A stretch of 64,000 nt of DNA from Bacillus sp. FJAT-42376 (GCF_003816055.1 NZ_CP033906.1:372001-436000); one strand, 5' to 3'; shown: positions 52,203 to 62,981, numbered from the stretch's first letter. The notes: generated by a model from the sequence alone, not told the origin. Program-made: numbers and translations.

Positions 52203-52227
52203 CAATTCCGAATTGGATTGGTAACTT
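52199..52227 (+). promoter_or_regulatory. Candidate promoter and operator region of cysK
   Basis: TTGACA (52199-52204) overlaps the yacD stop; a TAACTT 17 bases later could be the -10. ATTCCGAAT at about 52205 and CTCGGAATA at about 52250 contain an inverted TTCCGA/TCGGAA pair, which might be a sulfur-regulator site, though no firm CymR box is recognised. Confidence 0.4.
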
Positions 52228-52270
52228 TTAATAAAACCAATAAAAATACTCGGAATAGAGGTGCTTTTAA

Positions 52271-53188
52271 ATGCGTGTGGCAAATTCCATTCATGAATTG
52301 ATTGGGGAAACCCCCATTGTAAAGTTAAACAAGATGGTAGATGACGATTCTGCAGATGTTTATTTAAAGCTTGAATTTATGAACCCCGGCAGCAGTGTAA
52401 AAGACCGGATTGCGCTGGCGATGATTGAAGCTGCGGAAAAGAACGGCAGCCTGAAGCCCGGAGACACACTCATTGAACCGACAAGCGGAAATACAGGAAT
52501 CGGACTGGCTATGGTGGCAGCGGCTAAAGGAATTAATGCCATTCTTGTCATGCCGGATACAATGAGTATGGAGCGCAGAAACTTGCTTCGTGCCTACGGT
52601 GCAGAGCTTGTTCTCACTCCAGGAGCGGAAGGAATGGGAGGCGCGATCCGCAAAGCGGAAGAGCTTTCCAAAGAGCATGGCTATTTTATGCCGCAGCAAT
52701 TCAAGAACGCCGCCAATCCAGAAGTTCACCGGTTAACAACAGGACCGGAAATTGTCCGTCAAATGGATCAGCTGGACGCGTTTATTGCAGGAATTGGAAC
52801 GGGCGGAACCATTACGGGTGCCGGCGAAGTGCTGAAAGAACATTTTCCTGGAATCAAAATTTATGCGGTAGAGCCTGCTGATTCTCCTGTCCTTTCTGGA
52901 GGAAAGCCCGGTCCTCATAAAATCCAGGGGATTGGAGCAGGATTTGTTCCGGATATTTTAAATACTGAACTGTATGAAGAAGTCATCGGCGTGAAAAATG
53001 AAGATGCTTTTGAATACGCAAGGCTAGCTGCGAAAAGTGAAGGCGTACTTGGAGGGATTTCTTCAGGGGCTGCTATTTATGCCGCGCTAAAAGTAGCGAA
53101 GGAACTTGGCAAAGGCAAAAAAGTGCTTGCGATTATTCCGAGTAACGGAGAGCGCTATTTGAGCACACCGCTTTATCAATTTGAATAA
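52271..53188 (+). CDS. cysK: Cysteine synthase A
   Basis: Makes cysteine from O-acetylserine and sulfide using PLP. The 305-residue enzyme has the PLP-lysine motif SSVKDRIAL, the substrate loop TSGNTGIG, the phosphate-binding [10 protein letters not shown] and the C-terminal GISSGAA block. In B. subtilis CysK also acts with CymR as a sulfur sensor. GAGGTGC-type site precedes the ATG. Single gene followed by a terminator. Confidence 0.96.
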   Translation: MRVANSIHELIGETPIVKLNKMVDDDSADVYLKLEFMNPGSSVKDRIALAMIEAAEKNGSLKPGDTLIEPTSGNTGIGLAMVAAAKGINAILVMPDTMSMERRNLLRAYGAELVLTPGAEGMGGAIRKAEELSKEHGYFMPQQFKNAANPEVHRLTTGPEIVRQMDQLDAFIAGIGTGGTITGAGEVLKEHFPGIKIYAVEPADSPVLSGGKPGPHKIQGIGAGFVPDILNTELYEEVIGVKNEDAFEYARLAAKSEGVLGGISSGAAIYAALKVAKELGKGKKVLAIIPSNGERYLSTPLYQFE

Positions 53189-53202
53189 AAGAAACATTTT
53201 TA

Positions 53203-53230
53203 AACAGTCCCAGGACTGTTTTTTTTTTGT
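53203..53230 (+). terminator. Terminator after cysK
   Basis: AACAGTCC, loop CA, GGACTGTT followed by a run of T residues. Confidence 0.9.
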
Positions 53231-53350
53231 CTCCGTCTCCTTATACCGGTGCCCTGCACTCCAATTAGGCTATGCGGGAAAACTTACAGGTAGCAGGAGG
53301 AATGGCTATTCAAGTAAAATATCGGTATATGCCATGTAGGAGTGTGTACC

Positions 53351-54757
53351 ATGCCGAATAAGACTTACTATCCTTTTTATAAAAAAATGAAGTGGACGGC
53401 TGATTTTTTTCAAACGTATAAGATCCTTTCAGAAGGCGAACCCTATCATGCTCTGCTTGAGAGCGGGCGCGGAGGAAGGTATACGATTGCAGGACTCAGA
53501 CCAGACACGGTCATTACGGCTAAAGGCCGGGAAATTGAAATGGTGGAAGGAGAGGAACACCGGACCTTTTGCGCAGAGCATCCTCTTGAGTGGCTTCAGC
53601 AGTGGATGTCATCGGTTACGGCTGAGAAAAACCCGGAACTCCCGGATTTTCAAAGCGGAGCAATCGGCTTTATTAGCTACGATGCTGTCCGCCACTTTGA
53701 AAAACTCCCTGTACATAGCGAAAATGACTTGGATACACCGGATTTTTTATGGATGATCTTCCATGAGGCGGCGATTCTCGACCACCATACGAATGAAATC
53801 TATTTCATCGTCCTTGAAGACCGAAGCGCACCGGAGCTTGCCCGAACTAAATTAGAAAAATGGGAACAGCGCTGGCTTCATCCTGTTTCAAGGGGCCATC
53901 GTGCCGTATACCCCTTGAAAGAGGCAGAAGTCAAAATGCATTTTACTCCTGAGCAATTCAAGGATGCTGTTCAAAAAATAAAAGAATACATTGCAGCTGG
54001 AGACGTGTTTCAGGTGAATTTATCCATGAGGCAGGGAGTGAAGCTTGAGAACCACCCATTGGACATTTATGAAAGACTGAAGGAAATCAATCCTTCTCCG
54101 TATATGGCTTACCTCGAGACCCCTGATTTTCAAATCGTATCCGGTTCACCGGAACTTCTCGTTAAGAAAAGCGGGAGGCTGCTCAGCACAAGGCCAATAG
54201 CGGGAACAAGGTCAAGAGGCCGTGATGATGAGGAAGACATGCAGCTTGCAAAAGAACTGATCGATAATGAGAAAGAAAGAGCCGAACACGTTATGCTGGT
54301 TGATCTCGAAAGAAACGACCTTGGACGCGTCTCGAAATACGGGACGGTGGAAGTAAATGAGTTCATGGCCATTGAAAGATACTCTCATGTGATGCACATT
54401 GTTTCGAATGTGCAGGGAGAATTAGAGGATGGAAAAAATTTTTCGGATATCATCCGCGCGGTATTCCCGGGTGGCACCATTACAGGCGCCCCAAAGGTTC
54501 GGACAATGGAGATCATTGAAGAACTGGAGCCGAAAAGAAGAGGAATTTATACGGGTTCCATCGGATGGATTGATTTTAATGGCGATTTGGAGTTGAATAT
54601 AGTTATCAGAACTCTTTTTGCCAAGGATGGTGCCGGCTACATTCAGGCAGGGGCCGGAATCGTCATTGATTCAAATCCGGACTATGAGTATAAAGAGTCT
54701 CTGAAAAAGGCGGCCGCTGTCTTAAAAGCGGCAGAGCAGAGTAGAGCCCTGAGCTAA
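53351..54757 (+). CDS. pabB: Aminodeoxychorismate synthase component I
   Basis: With PabA makes 4-amino-4-deoxychorismate from chorismate and glutamine for folate. The 468-residue chorismate-binding enzyme has an N-terminal anthranilate-synthase-I-like domain and the catalytic half with [33 protein letters not shown] and IVIRTLF. Start ATG 53351 follows AGGAGTG; a GTG three codons earlier lies on that site. It leads the folate operon that runs to lysS. Its last codons form part of a GAG-rich stretch in front of pabA. Confidence 0.95.
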   Translation: MPNKTYYPFYKKMKWTADFFQTYKILSEGEPYHALLESGRGGRYTIAGLRPDTVITAKGREIEMVEGEEHRTFCAEHPLEWLQQWMSSVTAEKNPELPDFQSGAIGFISYDAVRHFEKLPVHSENDLDTPDFLWMIFHEAAILDHHTNEIYFIVLEDRSAPELARTKLEKWEQRWLHPVSRGHRAVYPLKEAEVKMHFTPEQFKDAVQKIKEYIAAGDVFQVNLSMRQGVKLENHPLDIYERLKEINPSPYMAYLETPDFQIVSGSPELLVKKSGRLLSTRPIAGTRSRGRDDEEDMQLAKELIDNEKERAEHVMLVDLERNDLGRVSKYGTVEVNEFMAIERYSHVMHIVSNVQGELEDGKNFSDIIRAVFPGGTITGAPKVRTMEIIEELEPKRRGIYTGSIGWIDFNGDLELNIVIRTLFAKDGAGYIQAGAGIVIDSNPDYEYKESLKKAAAVLKAAEQSRALS

Positions 54758-54781
54758 TGAAAGGACGAGGTGAGCAGAGTG
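54734..54781 (+). promoter_or_regulatory. Putative TRAP-binding site over the pabA start
   Basis: GAG triplets start at 54734, 54739, 54744, 54751, 54767, 54772 and 54777, with gaps of 2, 2, 4, 13, 2 and 2 bases. The tryptophan-activated TRAP ring binds runs of (G/U)AG spaced by 2-3 bases, and in B. subtilis it blocks translation of this same gene (trpG/pabA) at the ribosome-binding site. The site covers the ribosome-binding site and the GTG start here. Presence of TRAP (mtrB) in this genome cannot be checked. Confidence 0.7.
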
Positions 54782-55369
54782 ATTTTAATGATTGATAACT
54801 ACGATTCATTTACGTACAACCTGGTACAGTATTTGGGAGAACTCGGAGAAGATCTTGTGGTGAAGCGGAATGATGAGATCACCCTTCAGGAGATTCGCGA
54901 GCTGAATCCAGAGTTTTTAATGATTTCTCCAGGTCCGTGCAGCCCCAATGAAGCGGGCATCAGTATGGAGGCTATAAGGGAATTTGCGGGAATCATACCC
55001 ATTTTCGGTGTATGTTTAGGGCATCAGTCGATTGCCCAGGTATTCGGGGGAGACGTTATAAGAGCGGAACGCCTTATGCATGGAAAAGTTTCGGAGATCC
55101 AGCATGATGGCCAAACAATTTTCAGCGGGATTGAAACGCCATTTCTCGCTACCCGGTACCATTCGCTTATTGTGAAGAATGAAACCCTCCCGGACTGCTT
55201 CACAGTTTCCGCGAAAACAGACCAGGATGAAATTATGGCCATCCGCCATAAAGAGCTTCCGATTGAAGGAGTTCAGTTCCATCCTGAGTCCATTATGACT
55301 TCTGCAGGCAAAACCTTACTGAAGAACTTTATTGAAACATACAAGAAAGCGGAAGAGAGCGTCTCGTAA
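54779..55369 (+). CDS. pabA: Glutamine amidotransferase, component II of aminodeoxychorismate and anthranilate synthases
   Basis: Supplies ammonia from glutamine; in Bacillus the same subunit serves folate (PabB) and tryptophan (TrpE) synthesis, hence the second name trpG. The 196-residue class I amidotransferase shows [11 protein letters not shown], the nucleophile in GVCLGHQS and the HPES catalytic His-Glu pair. GTG 54779 ([11 protein letters not shown]) fits the family; GTG 54770 would lie on the GAGGTGA ribosome site. It shares one base with pabC. Confidence 0.95.
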   Translation: MILMIDNYDSFTYNLVQYLGELGEDLVVKRNDEITLQEIRELNPEFLMISPGPCSPNEAGISMEAIREFAGIIPIFGVCLGHQSIAQVFGGDVIRAERLMHGKVSEIQHDGQTIFSGIETPFLATRYHSLIVKNETLPDCFTVSAKTDQDEIMAIRHKELPIEGVQFHPESIMTSAGKTLLKNFIETYKKAEESVS

Positions 55370-56226
55370 TGTTCGTGTTTCTTAATTCCAAACTGATAAA
55401 GGGCGAAGAGGCGAGCGTTTCCCTCTTCGACCATGGATATATGTACGGACTTGGGGTGTTTGAAACATTCCGCACCTACCAGGGCCACTCTTTTTTATTG
55501 GCGGATCACTTGGCCAGGCTTAACGCTTCTCTTTCAGAGCTCGGTATTAAGGTGTCTCTGAATGCAGAACAAGTACACGGCATGGTTCAGGAATTGCTTG
55601 CTGCCAACCAAATGAAGAATGGGGATGCAGCGGTGAGGCTGACCGTTTCAGCAGGGAATGGAGGTCCTGGGTTTTCAGATCAGGTTTATGAAGAACCGGT
55701 CATCTCCTGTTTTTTAAGGCCGATTGCTTCCCCGGCTGACCAAAAACAGGGGCAGGTGCTCCAACTAAGAAGGAATACACCTGAAGGAGCATTCCGGATG
55801 AAGTCGAGCCATTACATGAACAATTTTCTCGCTAAAAAAGAGCTGTACGGCAAGCCCGATACAGAGGGGATCTTTTTGACAAAAGAAGACCATATTTGCG
55901 AAGGCATTGTGTCCAACGTGTTCTGGGTGAAAAATGGAACGGTCTTCACTCCTGCACCGGAAACCGGTGCTTTGGATGGCATCACCCGGAAATTTGTTCT
56001 CGCTTTATGCAGGAAATTGAATGTGCCGTATAAAGAAGGATTTTTTCCGCTGCATGAACTGCTTTCAGCGGAGGAAGCCTTTATGACCAATTCTGTGCAG
56101 GAAGTGATTCCATTTTCAAAAATTGATATCCAATCTTTTGCAGGTAAGGATGGAGCCGTTACACAGAAACTAAAAGAAGAGTATGCAAAATACCGGCATG
56201 CTCTTTGGTCACGAGATGAGCTGTAA
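55369..56226 (+). CDS. pabC: 4-amino-4-deoxychorismate lyase
   Basis: Cuts aminodeoxychorismate to 4-aminobenzoate and pyruvate with PLP. The 285-residue fold-IV enzyme begins [39 protein letters not shown]; the PLP lysine is in KSSHYMNNFLAKKEL. Its ATG overlaps the pabA stop (TAATG), so the two are translated together. Confidence 0.94.
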   Translation: MFVFLNSKLIKGEEASVSLFDHGYMYGLGVFETFRTYQGHSFLLADHLARLNASLSELGIKVSLNAEQVHGMVQELLAANQMKNGDAAVRLTVSAGNGGPGFSDQVYEEPVISCFLRPIASPADQKQGQVLQLRRNTPEGAFRMKSSHYMNNFLAKKELYGKPDTEGIFLTKEDHICEGIVSNVFWVKNGTVFTPAPETGALDGITRKFVLALCRKLNVPYKEGFFPLHELLSAEEAFMTNSVQEVIPFSKIDIQSFAGKDGAVTQKLKEEYAKYRHALWSRDEL

Positions 56227-56239
56227 AGGATGAGGTTTG

Positions 56240-57097
56240 ATGGGGCTAACGACATTAGCCGCGCAGTCCGGAATGGATTGCCGCGGATATACATTGAATT
56301 ACAACGAAAAAACACTGATCATGGGCATTTTAAATGTCACACCTGATTCGTTTTCGGATGGGGGGAGGTTTAACACACTTGATCAGGCTGTCCTCCGTGC
56401 GAAAACGCTAGTCGGGCAAGGAGCGGATATCATTGATATCGGCGGGGAATCCACAAGGCCGGGTGCGGTGTTCGTTTCTGAAGAAGAAGAGATGGAGCGG
56501 GTCATTCCGGTTATTGAGCGGTTATCCAAAGAGGTGGATGCACCGATCTCGATTGACACATACAAAGCGGCTGTGGCAAGGGAAGCGCTTAAAGCAGGTG
56601 CGCACATTGTAAATGATATTTGGGGTGCAAAAGCGGAACCGGATATTGCGGCTGCAGCAGCGGAATATGACGCGCCGATCATTCTCATGCATAACCGGAA
56701 GGAGCGGGATTACGATCAGCTTATCCCTGATATGATCACCGACTTGATGGAGAGTGTAGCGATTGCGGAACTTGCGGGAGTTCAGAATGATAAAATCATT
56801 CTGGATCCGGGAATCGGTTTTGCCAAAACTTTTGAAGACAATATGGAAGTGATGGGAAACATGGAGGCATTCACAAGCCTCGGATATCCGGTTCTCCTTG
56901 GGACTTCCAGAAAAACCTTTATTGGAAAGGTTTTGGATTTGCCACCTGAAGAAAGAATGGAAGGGACAGGAGCGACTGTCTGCCTTGGTATTCATAAGGG
57001 CTGCGCCATTGTCCGCGTACATGATGTGAAGGAAATAGCAAGAATGGCGAAAATGATGGATGCGATGATTGGGAAGGGGAGTCATGCCCATGGATAA
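56240..57097 (+). CDS. sul: Dihydropteroate synthase
   Basis: Joins 4-aminobenzoate with the pterin pyrophosphate, the step blocked by sulfonamides; also called folP. The 285-residue TIM barrel carries MGILNVTPDSFSDGG, GGESTRPGA, DTYKAAVA and the LGTSRKTF phosphate loop. ATG 56240 follows AAAGGATGAGG. It overlaps folB by eight bases. No unusual insertion of the kind linked to sulfonamide resistance is seen. Confidence 0.96.
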   Translation: MGLTTLAAQSGMDCRGYTLNYNEKTLIMGILNVTPDSFSDGGRFNTLDQAVLRAKTLVGQGADIIDIGGESTRPGAVFVSEEEEMERVIPVIERLSKEVDAPISIDTYKAAVAREALKAGAHIVNDIWGAKAEPDIAAAAAEYDAPIILMHNRKERDYDQLIPDMITDLMESVAIAELAGVQNDKIILDPGIGFAKTFEDNMEVMGNMEAFTSLGYPVLLGTSRKTFIGKVLDLPPEERMEGTGATVCLGIHKGCAIVRVHDVKEIARMAKMMDAMIGKGSHAHG

Positions 57098-57452
57098 AAT
57101 CTATGTATCCGGAATGGAGTTTTACGGATATCATGGCGTGTACAAAGAAGAAAACAAGCTTGGCCAAAGGTTCCGGGCCGATTTGACGATAGAAAAGGAT
57201 TTGAAAAAAGCAGGCCAAACAGACGAACTGGAATACACGGTGAACTATGCGGAACTTTATAAGATCTGCAAACGCGTTATTGAGGGGGAGCCGAAGAAGC
57301 TTGTCGAAACCCTTGCCGAAAAAATTGCAGCCGATGTCCTGGCAGCTTTTCCGGAAGTACAGTCTGTCACCATTAAATTAGTTAAGCCGGACCCTCCTAT
57401 CCCCGGGCATTATGACCATGTAGCGGTCGAGCTGACCAGGATCCAGTCATGA
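57090..57452 (+). CDS. folB: Dihydroneopterin aldolase
   Basis: Cleaves dihydroneopterin to hydroxymethyl-dihydropterin and glycolaldehyde. The 120-residue subunit starts MDKIYVSGMEFYGYHGVYKEENKLGQRF, with the active-site Glu and the catalytic Lys in IKLVKPDPPIPGHYDHVAVEL. ATG 57090 is nine bases after GGGGAG; ATG 57084 is too close to it. It overlaps sul and folK. Confidence 0.95.
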   Translation: MDKIYVSGMEFYGYHGVYKEENKLGQRFRADLTIEKDLKKAGQTDELEYTVNYAELYKICKRVIEGEPKKLVETLAEKIAADVLAAFPEVQSVTIKLVKPDPPIPGHYDHVAVELTRIQS

Positions 57453-57973
57453 GTGCAGCCGTTTATCTTGCTCTCGGGTCCAATATGGGAGACCGGGAAA
57501 GCTACTTAATGGATGCCATCAAGCTGCTGAATGAAGACCCCGGCATTGAAGTGATCAAACAATCTTCCATCTATGAAACCGACCCGGTTGGATTTACTGA
57601 GCAAAGTGCATTTTTAAATATGGCGGTGGAAATTGTTTCCTCATACTCTCCGGATGAATTACTTGATAAAACTCAGCATATCGAACAATGTCTGGGAAGA
57701 ACGAGGAAAATCAGGTGGGGGCCGCGGACTTTAGACCTTGACATTTTATTGTATAATCATGAAAATATTGAAACAGAGCGGTTAATTGTCCCGCACCCTC
57801 GGATGAAGGAACGGGCTTTTGTGTTAATTCCTCTTTATGAAATCAATTCACATGTTTCAATACCGGCGAGTCAGCCGATTTCGGTCATCATAGATCAATT
57901 ATCAGACAAAGAAGGGGTCAGACTATGGAAGCTGAGAAATGGGGAAGGCGGATTAGAGCCTACCGAAAGCTGA
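57449..57973 (+). CDS. folK: 2-amino-4-hydroxy-6-hydroxymethyldihydropteridine diphosphokinase
   Basis: Activates the pterin alcohol with ATP for dihydropteroate synthase. The 174-residue HPPK has the YLALGSNMGDRESYL start, SSIYETDPVG, and the RWGPRTLDLDILLYN metal/ATP motif. It begins with ATGA overlapping folB. The last 49 bases overlap yazB in another frame. Confidence 0.95.
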   Translation: MSAAVYLALGSNMGDRESYLMDAIKLLNEDPGIEVIKQSSIYETDPVGFTEQSAFLNMAVEIVSSYSPDELLDKTQHIEQCLGRTRKIRWGPRTLDLDILLYNHENIETERLIVPHPRMKERAFVLIPLYEINSHVSIPASQPISVIIDQLSDKEGVRLWKLRNGEGGLEPTES

Positions 57974-58131
57974 AGGGCTACACCCAGGAGAGTTTCGCAA
58001 AAGATCTTGGAATCTCGGTGTCGGTTCTTGGCGAAGTAGAGCGGGGAAACCGGGTGCCCAGTCATGAGTTTGTTAAAGAAATCGCAGCGGCGCTTCATGT
58101 AACGGTGGAGGAACTGTCACCTAAAGAGTAA
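57925..58131 (+). CDS. yazB: Xre-family helix-turn-helix protein YazB
   Basis: A 68-residue single-domain HTH protein: RIRAYRKLKGYTQESFAKDLGISVSVLGEVERGNRVPS is a textbook Cro/C1 helix-turn-helix. Its targets are unknown. It is embedded at the end of the folate operon, overlapping folK by 49 bases and ending 18 bases before dusB, as in B. subtilis. A local regulatory role is conceivable but unproven. Confidence 0.9.
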   Translation: MEAEKWGRRIRAYRKLKGYTQESFAKDLGISVSVLGEVERGNRVPSHEFVKEIAAALHVTVEELSPKE

Positions 58132-58149
58132 GGAAAGGAGCAGGGACGG

Positions 58150-59151
58150 GTGTTTAAAATAGGCGATATACAAATGAAAAACCGTGTTGTGCTTGCTCCG
58201 ATGGCGGGCGTCTGCAACGCTGCATTCCGCCTCACGGTCAAAGAGTTCGGTGCGGGTCTTGTATGCGCGGAAATGGTCAGTGATAAAGCAATTCTTTATA
58301 ACAACGCAAGAACAATGGGTATGCTGTTTATTGATGAGCGGGAAAAACCGCTCAGCCTTCAGATTTTCGGAGGAGAGAAAGACACATTAGTAGAAGCGGC
58401 GAAGTTTGTTGATAAAAATACAACAGCGGACATCATCGATATTAATATGGGCTGTCCTGTACCGAAGATTACCAAGTGTGATGCAGGTGCGAGATGGCTG
58501 CTTGACCCGAATAAAATATATGAAATGGTATCTGCTGTCGTCGATGCGGTTGATAAGCCTGTTACGGTCAAAATGAGAACAGGTTGGGACAGCGACCATA
58601 TATATGCCATTGAGAATGCACGAGCTGTAGAACGCGCTGGCGGACAGGCTGTGGCTGTTCACGGACGTACCAGGGTACAAATGTATGAAGGGCATGCAGA
58701 CTGGGATATTATTAAACAGGTAAAAGAGTCTGTTAACATCCCGGTGATCGGAAACGGAGACGTACAAACGCCTCAGGATGCGAAGAGAATGCTTGAAACA
58801 ACCGGGGTGGACGCTGTTATGATTGGCCGGGCTGCGCTCGGAAATCCTTGGATGATTTACCGTACAGTTAATTACCTTGAAACAGGTGAACTCGCAGCAG
58901 AACCATCAGCCAGAGAGAAAATGTCAGTCTGCAAGCTGCATCTGGACCGCCTGATTGAACTGAAAGGTGAATATGTAGCTGTCCGCGAAATGCGCAAGCA
59001 TGCAGCATGGTACCTGAAAGGCATCAGGGGCAACGCCCAAGTCCGGAACGGGATCAATGCTTGTGAAACAAGAGCTGATTTTGTAACATTGGTTGATGAA
59101 TTTACTGAAGAAGCAGAAGCAAGGCAGGATCACAGCGCAGAAGCTGTATGA
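58150..59151 (+). CDS. dusB: tRNA-dihydrouridine synthase B
   Basis: An FMN enzyme that reduces uridines in the tRNA D loop. The 333-residue protein has the APMAGVCNAAFRL start, the catalytic cysteine in NMGCPVPKITKCDAG, the VHGRTR FMN site and GNGDV...MIGRAALGNPW. GTG 58150 is the start after AAAGGAGCAGGG. It lies after yazB and 67 bases before lysS, the usual order. Confidence 0.95.
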   Translation: MFKIGDIQMKNRVVLAPMAGVCNAAFRLTVKEFGAGLVCAEMVSDKAILYNNARTMGMLFIDEREKPLSLQIFGGEKDTLVEAAKFVDKNTTADIIDINMGCPVPKITKCDAGARWLLDPNKIYEMVSAVVDAVDKPVTVKMRTGWDSDHIYAIENARAVERAGGQAVAVHGRTRVQMYEGHADWDIIKQVKESVNIPVIGNGDVQTPQDAKRMLETTGVDAVMIGRAALGNPWMIYRTVNYLETGELAAEPSAREKMSVCKLHLDRLIELKGEYVAVREMRKHAAWYLKGIRGNAQVRNGINACETRADFVTLVDEFTEEAEARQDHSAEAV

Positions 59152-59176
59152 ACAAGCAGGCGGGCCGGTCTGTTAG

Positions 59177-60718
<1,542 letters not shown>

Positions 60719-60730
60719 TGAAAAGAAAGA

Positions 60731-60767
60731 AAGCCGGATTAAAAAAATCCGGCTTTCTTTTTCTTTT
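60731..60767 (+). terminator. Terminator of lysS; insertion target of the group II intron
   Basis: AAGCCGGATT, loop AAAAAA, AATCCGGCTT followed by a T/C-rich tract. The intron begins directly at the end of this tract (60768), as C-class introns prefer. Confidence 0.92.
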
Positions 60768-62649
60768 GTGCGCCTGGCATGGGTGTAATCTATAGGGTGG
60801 GAGTCCCGAACTGCGAAGGCAGAAGTAGCAGTTAGCTTAACGCAAGGGTGTCCATGGTGACGTGGAATCTGAAGGAAGCGAGCGGCAAACCTCCGGTCTG
60901 AGGAACACGAACTTCATACGAGGCTTATGTATCGTTGGATGAGTTTGCAAAACAAAACAAAGTCCATTCTGTCGAAGGCGATATTAGGTAAATGAAGCAG
61001 ATAGGTGGAGGGAAAGATTGCATTCTTACCCAGGGAGGTCTGGCTGGAATGCCGAGCACACTCGGTAACCTATTTAGTGATAAATAGCTGAACAGCCAGA
61101 AGTCAGCAGAAGTCATAGTACCAGTGGTATCTAGAACCGCTGGGAAGGACTGAATCAATTTAGAAGAATCAGCGCTTGGCGTACGAGTTGCTTAATGAAG
61201 CAGAAACATGATCCTTCCTAATGGAGGTAGTGGTGAATCCACGAGGGACACTAGAAGGGCTGAAAGCATCCCCACACAAGAAGAATGACTGATTCACGTA
61301 GGAGTTTGAAGTCTATGATGGAACAAATCTTATCCTATCAGAACGTTACGAGTGCACTCGAAAGAGTGGAACGAAACAAAGGAAGCCATGGTGTAGATGG
61401 GATGAGCGTACAAACCCTACGATCTCATCTCATGGAACACTGGACTCCTTTAAGAACCGAACTGATGACGGGGACCTACGTTCCCCAACCTGTCCGTCGA
61501 GTCGAAATCCCGAAACCGAACGGCGGAGTAAGGAAGCTAGGAATTCCGACAGTGATAGATCGTTTCATCCAGCAGGCTATTGCGCAAGTACTCAACAAGA
61601 AGTTTGACCCGACGTTCTCCAATCAAAGTTACGGTTTTAGACCTAATAAGCGTGGCCATGATGCAGTCCGACAAGCAAAACGCTATATCAAAGAAGGGTA
61701 TAGATGGGTTGTGGACATCGACTTGGAGAAATTCTTCGACAAAGTGAATCATGACCGTCTTATGAGGATATTAAGCAACCGTATAAACGATCCAAAGGTT
61801 CTCCAACTAATACGCAGGTATCTACAGTCAGGGGTCATGGAAAAAGGACTTGTCAGTCCTAATACAGAAGGTACTCCTCAAGGGGGGCCACTAAGCCCCC
61901 TCTTATCAAACATCGTTTTAGATGAACTTGATAAGGAGCTTGAGAAAAGAGGACTCCGGTTCGTCCGTTACGCGGATGATTGTAATATCTACGTTCGTTC
62001 GAAGAGAGCAGGAGAACGAGTCATGGAAAGTATCACAACTTTCATCGAGAGGAAGCTCAAACTAAAAGTTAATCTTGAGAAAAGTGCAGTAGACCGACCA
62101 TGGAAACGTAAGTTTCTTGGTTTTACTTTCACCGCTCATCGAAAGGAACCCAAAATCCGAATCTCTGGACAGAGTATTCAACGTTTCAAACAGAGAATAA
62201 AAGAAATTACATCGAGAAAGTGGTCTATCAGTATGAAAGACAGGTTGGAGAAGCTAAACCGTTACCTGGTGGGTTGGCTGGGATATTATCAACTAGCCGA
62301 TACCCCCTCGGTTCTAGCCAAGTTAGATGGATGGATTCGAAGAAGATTGCGGATGATTCGATGGAAAGAATGGAAGAAAGGTAAAACAAAACAGAGAAAC
62401 TTAACGAAGTTAGGCATCAAACCTAATAAGGCATGGGAATGGGCAAATACTAGGCTGGGTTATTGGCGTATCGCTAAAAGCCCAATACTAGATAGAGCCC
62501 TTGACAACCACTACTGGTCAAATCAAGGTCTCAAAAGCTTGCTTAGAAGATATGAAACTTTGCGTTCGACTTAATTGAAACCGCCGTATACCGAACGGTA
62601 CGTACGGTGGTGTGAGAGGTCGGGGGTTAGTCACCCCCTCCTACTCGAT
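60768..62649 (+). mobile_element. Complete group IIC intron (bacterial class C)
   Basis: A self-splicing ribozyme of about 1,882 bases with an internal reverse transcriptase. It begins GTGCGCCTGGCATGGGTG and its domain I closely resembles the Oceanobacillus iheyensis group IIC intron as I remember it. Domain V is at about 62580-62611 (CCGCCGTA, ACCGAACGGT, ACG, TACGGTGG). Domain VI (about 62613-62646) has GAG-AGG pairing with CCT-CTC around a bulged A at 62643, the likely branch point. The 3' end is set at CTCGAT (62649) by analogy. The reading frame lies in domain IV. It sits between the lysS terminator and repeat copy C. Confidence 0.92.
61285..62574 (+). CDS. ltrA: Group II intron-encoded reverse transcriptase/maturase
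   Basis: A 429-residue intron protein: N-terminal RT0-RT2 region (VERNKGSHGVDGMSVQTL, KPNGGVRKLGIPTV), finger and palm blocks (YGFRPNKRGHDAVRQAKRYI), active site YADD at residues 229-232, thumb/maturase domain X (about 300-390, RYLVGWLGYYQLADTPS) and a basic tail. It lacks an HNH endonuclease domain, typical of C-class proteins that insert at single-stranded DNA near terminators. It appears full length with no frameshift, so intron mobility may be intact. Confidence 0.95.
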   Translation: MTDSRRSLKSMMEQILSYQNVTSALERVERNKGSHGVDGMSVQTLRSHLMEHWTPLRTELMTGTYVPQPVRRVEIPKPNGGVRKLGIPTVIDRFIQQAIAQVLNKKFDPTFSNQSYGFRPNKRGHDAVRQAKRYIKEGYRWVVDIDLEKFFDKVNHDRLMRILSNRINDPKVLQLIRRYLQSGVMEKGLVSPNTEGTPQGGPLSPLLSNIVLDELDKELEKRGLRFVRYADDCNIYVRSKRAGERVMESITTFIERKLKLKVNLEKSAVDRPWKRKFLGFTFTAHRKEPKIRISGQSIQRFKQRIKEITSRKWSISMKDRLEKLNRYLVGWLGYYQLADTPSVLAKLDGWIRRRLRMIRWKEWKKGKTKQRNLTKLGIKPNKAWEWANTRLGYWRIAKSPILDRALDNHYWSNQGLKSLLRRYETLRST

Positions 62650-62654
62650 TTTAA

Positions 62655-62830
62655 GCTTTGTTAAAGCCTGATGTTGATTTTTAACATCTGTTGATTGGAG
62701 TGGGAGGCGTGAGACTCCTGCGGGAGCAGCGGGCGGTGAGCCCCCAGGCGCAAAGCGGCGGGGAGACTCACCGCCGCTTTGCGGAAAGCCAGAGCCTGCA
62801 GAGGAAATCAACAGCCAAGTTTAACAGAAC
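62655..62830 (+). repeat. Dispersed palindromic element, copy C (full length)
   Basis: About 176 bp starting GCTTTGTTAAAGCCTGATG and ending AAGTTTAACAGAAC, with imperfect inverted ends that share GTTAAA and TGTTGATTT. The middle has two GC-rich dyads: GTGAGACTCCTGCGGGAGCA, and CAAAGCGGCGG against CCGCCGCTTTG. It has no credible coding frame. It begins only 5 bases after the intron. Confidence 0.78.
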
Positions 62831-62846
62831 TTTTTTTAAAAAACTA

Positions 62847-62875
62847 TTGCGCTGGGCTGTCCGGGGTGGTATATT
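62847..62875 (+). promoter_or_regulatory. rRNA promoter P1
   Basis: TTGCGC (62847-62852), 17-base spacer, TATATT (62870-62875). It begins just 16 bases beyond repeat copy C. Confidence 0.7.
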
Positions 62876-62930
62876 AATATTCGTTGCTGCAAAAAGCAGT
62901 TGCGAAGCAGAAAATAACTTAAAAAAGTTA

Positions 62931-62959
62931 TTGACAGCCTAGAAGCTAGATGGTATTAT
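62931..62959 (+). promoter_or_regulatory. rRNA promoter P2
   Basis: Perfect TTGACA (62931-62936), 17-base spacer, TATTAT (62954-62959), preceded by an A/T-rich block. The tandem P1-P2 layout is usual for Bacillus rRNA operons. Confidence 0.9.
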
Positions 62960-62981
62960 GATAAAGCTTCACTTTTACAAG

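Noticed and set aside
62691-62942. 83-codon open frame across repeat copy C and rRNA promoter P1
   Set aside because: It runs through a palindromic element and a promoter and has no ribosome-binding site.
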